Origin: an uncultured Methylocystaceae bacterium
Lineage (GTDB): Bacteria; Pseudomonadota; Alphaproteobacteria; Rhizobiales; Beijerinckiaceae
Reading direction: 5' to 3'
DNA: 64,000 nt
Assembly (NCBI GenBank): GCA_937870755.1
Contig: CALMZV010000026.1
Location: 62,001-126,000 of the forward strand
The translations under genes were made by a program, and so were the position numbers. Each line of letters opens with the position of its first letter. The stretch's first letter is position 1. The notes under the pieces are model-generated. The model saw nothing but the letters and a program-made list of their open reading frames with translations, was not told where the DNA came from and searched no databases. Shown here piece by piece: positions 37,290-45,692 of this stretch.

Positions 37290-38603
37290 TCAGGATTTGA
37301 CGTCGCAGACTTCGGTGCGCTTCGGCCACGGCGCGTTCTTTTCCGCATAGGCCTTGGCGTCGGCTTCCAGAAGCGGCATGACCTTGTCGGTCATGGGCTC
37401 GATCCAATCCGTGATCTTCACGTATTTCTCGCCGTCGAACCGCTGCACGAACGTCGGGCGGTGGCCGTTGTGGTCGGCGCAGGTGAGCTTGATCGGGCCG
37501 GTGAAGCCCTCCATGCCCAATTCCTTCAGCCGCGCGGCGTCCACATTAAGGCTTTCGAGGCCGCGGCGCACATCCTCGCCGTTGACCACCTTCTTGCCGG
37601 TGATCTTCTGCGCGTTGCGGATGCCCTCGGCGATCAGCATCGAATTGTAGACGCCGCGGTTATAGAGCACCGTGCCGATCTTGTCCTTGGCGGCGAGGCT
37701 CTTGCCCTTGTCGACGACATGTTTGCGAATGTCGGCGATGACCGGGAAGTCGCCGGTGGCGGCGTGCCAGTTCAGCGTCTTGAAGCCCACCGCCTCCTTG
37801 CCGGCGCCCTTGGCGTCGTCTTCGGTCGGCCACCAGATGGAGATGAACTTCTCCATCGGATAGTTGGTCTTGGCGGCTTCCTTCACCGCGGTCGGCTGCA
37901 TAGCGCCCCACCCGTACATGATCATGTAGTCGGGACGGTCGCGGCGCACGTTCAGCCACTGCGCGGACTGGTTCTGCATCTCCTGCGCGGGCACGGGATA
38001 GAGCTTCTGCTCGAACCCGTAGGTCTTCGACAACTGGTCGAGGAAGGGCAGCGGCTCCTTGCCGTAGCCGGCGTCGAGATAGAGATAGCCGATCTTCTTG
38101 CCCTTCAGCTTCTCAAGGCCGCCTTCCTGCGCCGCGATGTATTTGATGATCATCGACATGCCGTCCCAGTAGGTGTCCGGCGGGTTGAAGACCCAGGGGA
38201 AGGTCTCGCCCATCGCGGAGGCGGACAGGCCGTAGGCCATGGACAGAATCGGAATCTTGTCGACCGCCGCCTTCGGAATGAGCGGCAGCGTGATGCCGGT
38301 CGACCACGGATTGACCATCACCGGGCCTTTCGGCTTCACGGCCTCGTAGCATTCGAGGCCCTTCTTGGTGTCGTAACCCGTCTCGCATTCCTCGATGGCG
38401 AGCTTGACGCCGCCGATGCCGCCGTCGCGCTCGTTGAGCATCGACAGATAGTCATGCATGCCGTCGGCGATCGACGTGCCGGAGCCCGCGAACGGACCCG
38501 TGCGATAGGTGAACAGCGGCACGAACACCGATTCCTGCGCCAGCGCGGGCGCGACCAGCGACAGCGTGGTCGCACACGCCAGCACGATACGTTTCAACTT
38601 CAT
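37290..38603 (-). CDS. Periplasmic substrate-binding protein of Liv-type ABC transporter
   Basis: The 437-residue exported protein has a signal peptide ending APALAQES, then a type I periplasmic-binding fold (FAGSGTSIADGMHDYLSML, IPILSMAYGLSASAMGE, GKKIGYLYLDAGYGKE). It is longer than LivJ of Escherichia coli (about 345 residues in mature form), as are relatives that bind aromatic or other carboxylates rather than leucine. A strong GGGGAGG ribosome site precedes the ATG at 38603. It is encoded in the middle of the transporter operon. The true ligand is unknown. Confidence 0.88.
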   Translation of the reverse strand: MKLKRIVLACATTLSLVAPALAQESVFVPLFTYRTGPFAGSGTSIADGMHDYLSMLNERDGGIGGVKLAIEECETGYDTKKGLECYEAVKPKGPVMVNPWSTGITLPLIPKAAVDKIPILSMAYGLSASAMGETFPWVFNPPDTYWDGMSMIIKYIAAQEGGLEKLKGKKIGYLYLDAGYGKEPLPFLDQLSKTYGFEQKLYPVPAQEMQNQSAQWLNVRRDRPDYMIMYGWGAMQPTAVKEAAKTNYPMEKFISIWWPTEDDAKGAGKEAVGFKTLNWHAATGDFPVIADIRKHVVDKGKSLAAKDKIGTVLYNRGVYNSMLIAEGIRNAQKITGKKVVNGEDVRRGLESLNVDAARLKELGMEGFTGPIKLTCADHNGHRPTFVQRFDGEKYVKITDWIEPMTDKVMPLLEADAKAYAEKNAPWPKRTEVCDVKS

Positions 38604-38676
38604 TTCCAACCTCCCCAACAATCGCGCCCGCCACGCAGGCGCTGACCAAATCCCCCCAAACGCAGCGGCGCCGTTC

Positions 38677-39753
38677 TCAGTACGGAAACGGCCACACACG
38701 CAGTTTCTGCTTGGCGATGCGCCACAATTGCGCGAGGCCGTGCGGCTCGACCACCAGAAAGAACAGGATCAACGCGCCGGTGATGACGAACGTCAGATGC
38801 TCGACCGTCGCCGCGCCGACCGGAACGCCAAGCGCATCGGGCAGAAACCGCACGATGATCGGCAGCACGTGGATGAGCGCCGCGCCGAGGAACGAGCCGA
38901 TGAGCGAGCCGAGCCCGCCGATGATGACCATGAACAACAGGATGAACGACTGGTTGATGTTGAACGCCTCGGGCTCGGCCGCGCCGAGCCACATGAACAC
39001 CATCAACGCGCCGGCGACGCCCGCGTAGAACGAGGAGACCGCGAAGGCCAAAAGCTTCGCCGGCAGGAGTTTTATGCCCATGAGCTGGGCCGCGATATCC
39101 ATGTCGCGCACCGCCATCCATGAGCGGCCGATGCGGCCGTGCACGAGGTTGGAGGCGAACCATGTCATGACGACGACGATGACGAGCACGACGTAATAGC
39201 GCGTGATCGGGGTCGCCTGCGGGCCGGTGACGGGAATGCCGAACAACGTGTGGCCCGGCACCTCGATCGCGCCGGAAGGGTTGTGGTTGTAGAGCCAGCC
39301 GATGCGCACGAAGCACCACTGCAGAAAGAACTGCGCCGCGAGCGTGGCGATGGCGAGGTAGAACCCCTTGATGCGCAGGCTTGGCAGGCCGAACACCACG
39401 CCGACCGCGCTCGACACGAAGCCGGAGGCGACGATCCACACGAGAACGTTCACCTGCGGAAAGATGGTCGAGAGCTTGTAGCAGGCGTAGGCGCCCACGC
39501 CCATGAACGCGGCCGTGCCGAGCGAAATGAGCCCCGTGTAGCCGATGAGAACGTTGAGGCCGATGGCGGCCAGCGCGAGCACCAGAAACGGAATCATCAC
39601 CGAGGCGATGAGGAACTCGCCGCCCAGCAGCGGAATGAGCACGAAGGCCGCGAACAGGATGATCGCCAGACCGATGCGGTCCTGCCGGATCGGGAAGATC
39701 GCCTGATCGGCTGCGTAGGTCGTCTTGAACTGACCGACTTCACGATAGAACAT
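38677..39753 (-). CDS. livM: Branched-chain amino acid-type ABC transporter permease LivM
   Basis: The 358-residue inner-membrane permease has about nine to ten hydrophobic segments and the LivM signature LNVLIGYTGLISLGTAAFMG near residue 70. It also has SLRIKGFYLAIATLAAQFF and GRSWMAVRDMDIAAQLMGI, the coupling loop that contacts the ATPases. It forms the channel with LivH, encoded 15 bases upstream in transcription. The start at 39753 fits family length. Confidence 0.92.
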   Translation of the reverse strand: MFYREVGQFKTTYAADQAIFPIRQDRIGLAIILFAAFVLIPLLGGEFLIASVMIPFLVLALAAIGLNVLIGYTGLISLGTAAFMGVGAYACYKLSTIFPQVNVLVWIVASGFVSSAVGVVFGLPSLRIKGFYLAIATLAAQFFLQWCFVRIGWLYNHNPSGAIEVPGHTLFGIPVTGPQATPITRYYVVLVIVVVMTWFASNLVHGRIGRSWMAVRDMDIAAQLMGIKLLPAKLLAFAVSSFYAGVAGALMVFMWLGAAEPEAFNINQSFILLFMVIIGGLGSLIGSFLGAALIHVLPIIVRFLPDALGVPVGAATVEHLTFVITGALILFFLVVEPHGLAQLWRIAKQKLRVWPFPY

Positions 39754-39768
39754 GCCGCGCGTCTCCGG

Positions 39769-40731
39769 TCAGATGCGTTCGATGATCTTTTCGCCGAACA
39801 GGCCCTGGGGCCGGAACAGCAAAAAGGCGAGCGCGATGGCGTAGGCGAGCCAGCTTTCGATGCCGCCGCCGATCAGCGGGCCCCAGTAGAATTCGCCGAG
39901 CTTCTCGCCGACGCCGATGATGAGCCCGCCGACGATGGCGCCCGGCACCGAGGTGAACCCGCCGAGAATGAGCACCGGCAGGGCCTTCAGCGAGATGACC
40001 TGCAGCGCGAACGACACGTCCGAGCGTGCGCCCCACATGATGCCAGTGGCGAGCGCCACCACGCCGGCGGTGAACCAGACGATGATCCATATCTGGTTGA
40101 GCGATATGCCGACCGAGAGCGCGGCCTGATGATCGTCGGCCACCGCCCTGAGCGCGCGGCCGATGCGCGTGCGCTGGAAGAAGATCGCCAGCCCCGCCAC
40201 CATGACCGAGGCGATGACGGCGGCCGCGATGTCGAGTTTCTGCAGCGAGACGAGGCCGCCGAGAATCTTCAGGTCGATCGCGCCGGAGGGCAGGAACAGC
40301 GCGTCCGTCGGCATTTTCTTCGGGTTGCCGCCGAAGATCAGTTCGCCCACTCCGATCAGCACATAGGTGAGCCCGAACGTCGCCATGAACAGCATGATGT
40401 CGGGCTGGTTGACGAGAGGTCGCAAGACGAAACGCTCGACGGCCACGGCCAGCAGATACATCACGCCGATCGTGAGCAGCAACGCGAGCGGCGCCGGCAC
40501 GCCCTTCTCCGTCAGGCCGACCAGCGTGAGGGCCGCGAACACCATCATGATGCCCTGCGCGAAGTTGAACACGCCGGAAGCCTTGAAAATCAGCACGAAG
40601 CCAAGCGCGATCAGCGCATAGAGCACGCCGCCCACGAGTCCTTCCCACAGCGTCTGCACGAGCAGGTCGGGCGCGCCGCCCATCTGGACGAAGGGGTCGA
40701 TGAAGATGCGGTAGAGAATGTCCATGTCCAT
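39769..40731 (-). CDS. livH: Branched-chain amino acid-type ABC transporter permease LivH
   Basis: The 320-residue permease carries the LivH hallmarks GLVGGVLYALIALGFVLIFKASGVFNFAQG near the N-terminus (read as two adjoining motifs) and the coupling loop RTRIGRALRAVADDHQAA. The segment LPVLILGGFTSVPGAIVGG is also typical. It pairs with LivM. The ATG at 40731 follows CGGAA; a TTG three bases upstream is less likely. It starts ten bases after livG ends. Confidence 0.92.
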   Translation of the reverse strand: MDMDILYRIFIDPFVQMGGAPDLLVQTLWEGLVGGVLYALIALGFVLIFKASGVFNFAQGIMMVFAALTLVGLTEKGVPAPLALLLTIGVMYLLAVAVERFVLRPLVNQPDIMLFMATFGLTYVLIGVGELIFGGNPKKMPTDALFLPSGAIDLKILGGLVSLQKLDIAAAVIASVMVAGLAIFFQRTRIGRALRAVADDHQAALSVGISLNQIWIIVWFTAGVVALATGIMWGARSDVSFALQVISLKALPVLILGGFTSVPGAIVGGLIIGVGEKLGEFYWGPLIGGGIESWLAYAIALAFLLFRPQGLFGEKIIERI

Positions 40732-40741
40732 CAATTCCGCA

Positions 40742-41515
40742 TCAATGCGCCACGCCGAGATAGGCGTCGATGACCTTCTGGTCGTTCTTGACCGCGTCGG
40801 GAACGCCGTCGGCGATCTTGTGTCCGTATTCCAGCACGACGATGCGGTCGGACAGATCCATCACCACGCCGATGTCGTGCTCGATCAGCGCGATGGTGGT
40901 TCCGTATTGCTGGTTAACGTCGATGATGAAGCGGCTCATGTCCTGCTTCTCTTCCAGATTCATGCCCGCCATCGGCTCGTCCAGCAGAAGCAGGGTCGGC
41001 TCCATGGCGAGCGCGCGGCCCAGCTCCACACGCTTCTGCAACCCATAGGGCAGCGAGCCGACCGGCGCCTTGCGAATGTGTTCGATTTCGAGAAAGTCGA
41101 TGATCTCCTCGCAGAACTTGCGATGCTCGATCTCTTCCGCCAGGGCCGGACCATGGCGCAGCGTCTGCCAGAAGAAGCCGCGATGCATCTTCAGCGTGCG
41201 GCCGGCCAGAATATTGTCGAGCGTCGACATGCCCTTGAACAGCGCCACGTTCTGGAAGGTGCGGGCGATGCCCTGGCTGGCCGCCTCGTAGGGCTTCATG
41301 CGGCGACGCGCTCGGCCATGGAACAGAATCTCGCCTTCCTGCGGATGGTAGAATCCGTTGATGACGTTGAGCATCGACGTCTTGCCGGCGCCGTTCGGGC
41401 CGATGATCGCGCGAATCTCGCCCTTGCGGATGTCGAAGGAGACGTCGGTGATGGCGCGCACGCCGCCAAACGACAGCGACACGTTGCGCACGGCGAGGAG
41501 AATGTCGTCCTTCAT
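40742..41515 (-). CDS. livG: Branched-chain amino acid-type ABC transporter ATP-binding protein LivG
   Basis: The 257-residue ATPase has Walker A IIGPNGAGKTSMLNVINGFY and signature LPYGLQKRVELGRALAM. Walker B is LLLDEPMAGMNLEEKQ, and the LivG-type end is IEHDIGVVMDLSDRIVVL. It works with LivF as the ATPase pair. Its ATG overlaps the stop codon of the upstream acyl-CoA synthetase gene by four bases (ATGA), so the ligase and transporter are translationally coupled. Confidence 0.93.
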   Translation of the reverse strand: MKDDILLAVRNVSLSFGGVRAITDVSFDIRKGEIRAIIGPNGAGKTSMLNVINGFYHPQEGEILFHGRARRRMKPYEAASQGIARTFQNVALFKGMSTLDNILAGRTLKMHRGFFWQTLRHGPALAEEIEHRKFCEEIIDFLEIEHIRKAPVGSLPYGLQKRVELGRALAMEPTLLLLDEPMAGMNLEEKQDMSRFIIDVNQQYGTTIALIEHDIGVVMDLSDRIVVLEYGHKIADGVPDAVKNDQKVIDAYLGVAH

Positions 41516-43542
41516 GCCGCGCGCTCCTTGCCGGCCGCATCATGGCGCGCAAGATCGACGATCTTCACGCGGCCGGAGATCAGGCCCTTGCGGCCGTCCT
41601 CGAACGTCACCTCGGTCGAAATGTCGACGATGTCCGCGCCATTGTAGAGGCCGTCCGACAGCGGCTTGTAGCGTTCGGCGATGAAGGAGCGGCGCACTTT
41701 CTGGGTGCGCGTGAGTTCGCCGTCGTCGGCGTCCAGCTCCTTGGGCAGGATGAGAAAGCGCTTGATCTGCGCGCCCGCCATGCGCGGTTCCTGCGCAAGC
41801 GCGGCGTTCACCTCGTCGACATGTTTGCCGATCAGTTCGTAGACGCGGGGATGGGCGGCCAGTTCCTGGTAGGACGCATAGGCGATGTTGTTGCGCTCGG
41901 CCCAGGCGCCGACGGCGGTCAGTTCGATGTTCAGCATGACGCTGACGAAATCGCACCTGTCGCCGAAGGCGACCGCCTCCTTGATGTTGGGAAAGAATTT
42001 CAGTTTGTTCTCGATGTATTTCGGCGCGAACAGCGTGCCGTCGGCCAGTTTGCCGACATCTTTCGCGCGGTCGAGAATGCGCAACTGCCCGTCTTCCTCG
42101 AAGAAACCCGCGTCGCCCGTGCGCACGAATCCGTCGGGCGTCATGGTTTCGCGCGCCTTCTCATCGTCCTTGTAATAGGTCAGGAACTGGCCCGGAGACT
42201 TGAACTGCACCTCGCCGTCGGCGGCGATGCGGATTTCGACATTGGGCGCGGGCAGGCCGACCGTCTCTGCGCGTATGGCGCCGTCGGGGTGGGCGGTCAC
42301 GTAGAGAAACGCTTCCGTCTGGCCATAGAGCTGCTTGAGATTGAGGCCGATGGAACGGAAAAACGAGAAGAGTTCGCCGCCGATCGCCTCGCCCGCGGTG
42401 TAGGCGACGCGGATGTTGGAAAAGCCGAGCACGTTCTTCAAGGGACCGTAGACCAGCGCCTCGCCCAGCGCATAGTGCAGCCGCGCGGCGAGCGGCACGC
42501 TTTCCCTGTTGAGGATTTTCTCGCCCCATTTGCGCGCGACCGCGATGAAATGGTCGAACATGCGGCGCTTGAGCGCGCTTGCGTCCTCCATGCGGATGGT
42601 CACGCGCGTCAGCATCGCCTCGAAAACGCGCGGCGGCGCGAAATAAAAGCTCGGGCCGATCTCGCGCAGGTCTTCCTGCACGGTGTCGGCGCTTTCGGGA
42701 CAGGCGATGCAGGCGCCGGCGACGAAGGCCTGCGCGTAGTTCATATAATGGTCGCCGACCCAGGCGAGCGGCAGATAGGCCAGCTGCTCGTCGGCGTCGG
42801 TTATCCCGTCGAACGCGACCGTGTCGCGCGCCGCCGCCACCGAACGGCCGGCGGCGAGCACCACGCCCTTCGAGCGACCGGTGGTGCCGGACGTATAGAG
42901 CATGATCGAATGATCATCGGCGGTTCCGGCGTCGATCGACTCATCGAGCGCGCGCGCGAGCGCGGGATCGTCGTCCAGCGCGCGGCGACCTTCCGCGAGC
43001 ACATCCTCGATGCGCCTGAGCCGCGCATGATCGTAGGACCGCAGGCCGCGCTCCTCGTCGTAGAGAATGTAGTCGAGCAGTTTCAGCCGATCCGCCATCG
43101 ACTGCAACTTGTCGACCTGCTCCTGGTCCTGCGCGGCGACGATCTTCACGTCGGCGTTTTCCAGCACGTAGGCCATTTCGTCGGCCACCGCGTCGGCGTA
43201 TACGGGCACGGGCGTGGCGCGCAGCATCTGCGCGGCGGTCACCGTCCAGTAGAGCAGCGGACGATTGGCGCCGACGATGGCGATCTTGTCGCCAGCCCGC
43301 AGCCCGAGCGTTTGCAGGCCTTGCGCAAGTCCGCGCACGTTGTCGTAGGTTTCCGACCACGACCACGTGCGCCACACGCCACGGTCCTTGTGGCGGAAGG
43401 CCGGACGGGCGCCGCGAACCTGCGCATGATGGCGCAACAATTTCGGAAACGTGTCTTCGGTCCCGGCAGGACGCGCCGTCGCGGCCACCTTGCGCTCTCC
43501 CTCGTCGTGCGCGCGCGCTGTTGCGCGCTGCGCGATCCGCAT
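41512..43542 (-). CDS. AMP-dependent acyl-CoA synthetase (long-chain fatty acid CoA ligase-like)
   Basis: The 676-residue adenylate-forming enzyme has the AMP motif MLYTSGTTGRSKGVVL. The segments LAYLPLAWVGDHYMNYAQ and LYGQTEAFLYVTAHP follow, and then the A8 hinge region VRTGDAGFFEEDGQLRILDRAKD. It activates a carboxylic acid as its CoA thioester. The resemblance is to long-chain fatty acyl-CoA ligases, but genes of this type are frequently embedded in Liv-like transporter operons. The coupling to livG suggests it activates the imported compound. The ATG at 43542 has AGGAAA five bases upstream. It is the first gene of the operon. Confidence 0.87.
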   Translation of the reverse strand: MRIAQRATARAHDEGERKVAATARPAGTEDTFPKLLRHHAQVRGARPAFRHKDRGVWRTWSWSETYDNVRGLAQGLQTLGLRAGDKIAIVGANRPLLYWTVTAAQMLRATPVPVYADAVADEMAYVLENADVKIVAAQDQEQVDKLQSMADRLKLLDYILYDEERGLRSYDHARLRRIEDVLAEGRRALDDDPALARALDESIDAGTADDHSIMLYTSGTTGRSKGVVLAAGRSVAAARDTVAFDGITDADEQLAYLPLAWVGDHYMNYAQAFVAGACIACPESADTVQEDLREIGPSFYFAPPRVFEAMLTRVTIRMEDASALKRRMFDHFIAVARKWGEKILNRESVPLAARLHYALGEALVYGPLKNVLGFSNIRVAYTAGEAIGGELFSFFRSIGLNLKQLYGQTEAFLYVTAHPDGAIRAETVGLPAPNVEIRIAADGEVQFKSPGQFLTYYKDDEKARETMTPDGFVRTGDAGFFEEDGQLRILDRAKDVGKLADGTLFAPKYIENKLKFFPNIKEAVAFGDRCDFVSVMLNIELTAVGAWAERNNIAYASYQELAAHPRVYELIGKHVDEVNAALAQEPRMAGAQIKRFLILPKELDADDGELTRTQKVRRSFIAERYKPLSDGLYNGADIVDISTEVTFEDGRKGLISGRVKIVDLARHDAAGKERAA

Positions 43543-43788
43543 TCTGTTTCCTGCGCGCCGCGTTGGGCGTCTGTTTCCGGCGTGGATTGCTCCATCTGCG
43601 TATATTGTTCGCGACGACGCCGACATCGCCAACAGCGCGCTTGACTGCGCAGATCGATTTTGTCAGGTAACCTATCAGGAATCCCTTGCGTTGCGCGCGC
43701 GCCTAGTCTTCGACTTTTGTCGTATGGGACATGTTGCAGCGCACGCCAATCACAAAGATGCTTCGGCGCGGTCAGGCTTCCGCGCCGA
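43543..43788 (-). promoter_or_regulatory. Intergenic region upstream of the ligase-liv operon
   Basis: These 246 bases hold no gene and should contain the operon promoter. A short palindrome AGGTAACCT at 43665-43673 (reading AGGTTACCT on the other strand) sits in an AT-richer stretch, 123 bases before the ligase start. It could be a regulator half-site, but no firm promoter hexamers were identified. Confidence 0.3.
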
Positions 43789-44463
43789 TTACTCGCCGTA
43801 GCGGCTCAGCGCGGCGAGATCGCGCGGCGCGACGCCGTCGTTCGACTGCGCGATCAATCCCTCGCCCTCCAGGTCCTTCAGCGCGCGATTGGTCGCCTGG
43901 CGCGAGACGCCGGCGAGCAGGCCGAGTTCTTCCTGCGAAATTTTCAAACTCGATCCGGCGAGCGGATTGAGCACGGGGTTGAACAGCCATGCGATTGAGC
44001 GCGCCACGCGTGCGGTCGCGTCGAGAATGCGGTCGTGTTCGACCAGCGCGATGAATTGCCCGAGACGTTCGTTGAACTGGCGCACCAGAAAGCGATTGAA
44101 CGCGACGCTGTTCTCGTAGAGCCAGACGAACGTCGCGCGGTTCATGCTCGCGATCCGGCTGTCGCGCAACGCTACGATGTCGTACATGCGCGCCTCGTTC
44201 TTGATGAGCGAACCTTCGCCGAACCATGCGCCCGTGGGCAGGCCGGCGAGCGTCACCGCCTTGCCGCTGATGGAGCCCGTCGACATTTTCAGAAGGCCCG
44301 AAACGACGCCCGACCACGCGTCGAGCTTGTCGCCCCTGTGGATGATATAGGCGCCCGCCTCCCAGGTCTTTTCGGTGACGCCTCTGGCCGCGCGCTCCAC
44401 CTCGGCGGGGGAAAGGTCGCGCGCCCAGAAGGCGATTTGCAACAATCGTTCGGACGAGATCAC
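43789..44463 (-). CDS. Crp/Fnr-family transcriptional regulator
   Basis: The 224-residue protein has an N-terminal cyclic-nucleotide-binding-like domain (WEAGAYIIHRGDKLDAWSGVVSG, GAWFGEGSLIKNE) and a C-terminal winged helix. The latter includes KISQEELGLLAGVSRQATNRALKDLEGEGLI. There are no clustered cysteines for an iron-sulfur centre, so it is Crp-like rather than Fnr-like. The start is a GTG at 44463 because no ATG precedes the domain. It lies directly upstream of the ligase-liv operon in the same direction and may control it; this is inferred from position. Confidence 0.85.
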   Translation of the reverse strand: MISSERLLQIAFWARDLSPAEVERAARGVTEKTWEAGAYIIHRGDKLDAWSGVVSGLLKMSTGSISGKAVTLAGLPTGAWFGEGSLIKNEARMYDIVALRDSRIASMNRATFVWLYENSVAFNRFLVRQFNERLGQFIALVEHDRILDATARVARSIAWLFNPVLNPLAGSSLKISQEELGLLAGVSRQATNRALKDLEGEGLIAQSNDGVAPRDLAALSRYGE

Positions 44464-44535
44464 GGTTGTGCGGTCATGTCGGCGGGCGTCGCGAGGGCTC
44501 GCCGCATTGTGCGGCGGGGCCGCGCGCGGTTCAAG

Positions 44536-45030
44536 TCAGGCCTGCCGGAGCCTGCGTCGGCGGAACGGAAAGGCGACGAGCCGCGCGCCCGCATAGCCGA
44601 AAAGGGCGCCGGCTGCGCCGATCGCCAGCGCTTCGGCGGTCACCGGGACGGCGGGCTCGAACGCCGCCCACGCGCCCCGCGCCAGGGCGAGATCGAAATT
44701 TTCGGCGACGGCGAATACGCGCCCGACAGGGCCTGATTGTTGCATGCGTTCGCTCTGCGCAGCCAGCGCATCGCGCCGGGCAAGCGTCGTCAGCATGGCG
44801 CGGCCGCGCGCCTGGGCCAGCGGATCGGCGTTTTGCTGCAGACGCCGCGCGGCGCCGGCGACATCGACGCCCGCCTTGTCGGCGTCGGCGCGGAAGTCGT
44901 CGACGATGGCGCTCAGCTCCGCCAGCGCGCCGCCCAGGCGCTGGCGATACTGCTGCGCGAACTCCGGCGCCTGCGAAGCGAGAATTCCGCCCGACAGCGC
45001 GATGGCGACGGCGATGCGGCGCGCGATCAT
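44536..45030 (-). CDS. DUF2937 family membrane protein
   Basis: This 164-residue protein has a hydrophobic N-terminal helix (MIARRIAVAIALSGGILA), then a helical region with SQAPEFAQQYRQRLGGALAE, typical of DUF2937. A C-terminal membrane segment (LAIGAAGALFGYAGARLVAF) and a basic tail complete it. The family is found in proteobacterial envelopes and has no assigned function. It sits alone between the Crp-type gene and the PRC-barrel gene. Confidence 0.75.
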   Translation of the reverse strand: MIARRIAVAIALSGGILASQAPEFAQQYRQRLGGALAELSAIVDDFRADADKAGVDVAGAARRLQQNADPLAQARGRAMLTTLARRDALAAQSERMQQSGPVGRVFAVAENFDLALARGAWAAFEPAVPVTAEALAIGAAGALFGYAGARLVAFPFRRRRLRQA

Positions 45031-45099
45031 AACGCTTGCTCCCCGCGATTCAGTCCGCCGCTGTTTTCGCGCAAACGGGCGTGTTGCGAAAGGGGTGCG

Positions 45100-45127
45100 A
45101 AAAAAGGGCCGCGCGTGCGACCCTTTT
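45100..45127 (-). terminator. Terminator after the PRC-barrel gene
   Basis: An 11-bp stem with one G-T pair (AAAAGGGTCGC / GCGGCCCTTTT on the gene strand) and a four-base loop runs into further Ts. It lies 22 bases after the stop codon. Confidence 0.8.
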
Positions 45128-45149
45128 CGCTACCCTCGAACGATGCGCG

Positions 45150-45593
45150 TCAGAGTTTGTATTTGGACGTGTCGAACGCCGGCGCCGACTTCAGCGCCTC
45201 CTTCGTGGTGTCGAGCACGAACCACATGGCGCCGTCGCGCACCATCGGCTTCAGCGCGCTGAAGGGCACGGACACGGACTTCTCGCCGATGCCGAGAAAA
45301 CCGCCCACGCCGATCACCGCATCGGTGATCTGCCCGTTGTGCGCAACGACGAGATTGTCGATCTCGCCGATGCGCGTTTCCTTGACGTCGTAGACAGCCT
45401 GTTTCCACACTTGCGTGCCGAGCATCGGCCCCGACATGGCTTTCAACGCAGCATGCCTTTCGGCAGGCGTGACGGGCGCCGTGGTGGTCTGCGAGGCCCT
45501 GGTCTTGTCCGCCTCGGATTTCACCTGCGCGACAGCGGCGCCGGCGATGAGCGACGACGACACTGCGGCCGCAACAAACACATTCTTCATCAT
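45150..45593 (-). CDS. Exported PRC-barrel domain protein
   Basis: The 147-residue protein has a signal peptide ending AGAAVAQV, a polar linker and a PRC-barrel domain (GTQVWKQAVYDVKETRIGEIDNLVVAH, read as adjoining strands). GVGGFLGIGEKSVSVPFSALK follows. Exported PRC-barrel proteins are common in Hyphomicrobiales and are often stress-related, but their function is unknown. GAGGA lies seven bases before the ATG at 45593. A clear terminator follows, so it is monocistronic. Confidence 0.82.
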   Translation of the reverse strand: MMKNVFVAAAVSSSLIAGAAVAQVKSEADKTRASQTTTAPVTPAERHAALKAMSGPMLGTQVWKQAVYDVKETRIGEIDNLVVAHNGQITDAVIGVGGFLGIGEKSVSVPFSALKPMVRDGAMWFVLDTTKEALKSAPAFDTSKYKL

Positions 45594-45692
45594 GTTTTCT
45601 TCCTCGTCGTGGGTGGTTGCGCGGTGCGCTGCTTCGTCAACCAGCCATCTGCGTCGAGGTTCCCGCATGTCTCGCGCGGGTCGCGTCGCGCT

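Noticed and set aside
39139-40773. Plus-strand open frame of 544 codons opposite livM and livH
   Set aside because: The composition is almost entirely His, Asp, Glu and Arg, typical of the complement of membrane-protein codons. The opposite strand has two well-defined permeases.
41542-43644. Plus-strand open frame of 700 codons opposite the acyl-CoA synthetase
   Set aside because: It is complementary to a gene with clear adenylate-forming motifs and shows only biased Arg/Ala/Glu/His composition with no domains. High GC commonly leaves such long antisense frames.
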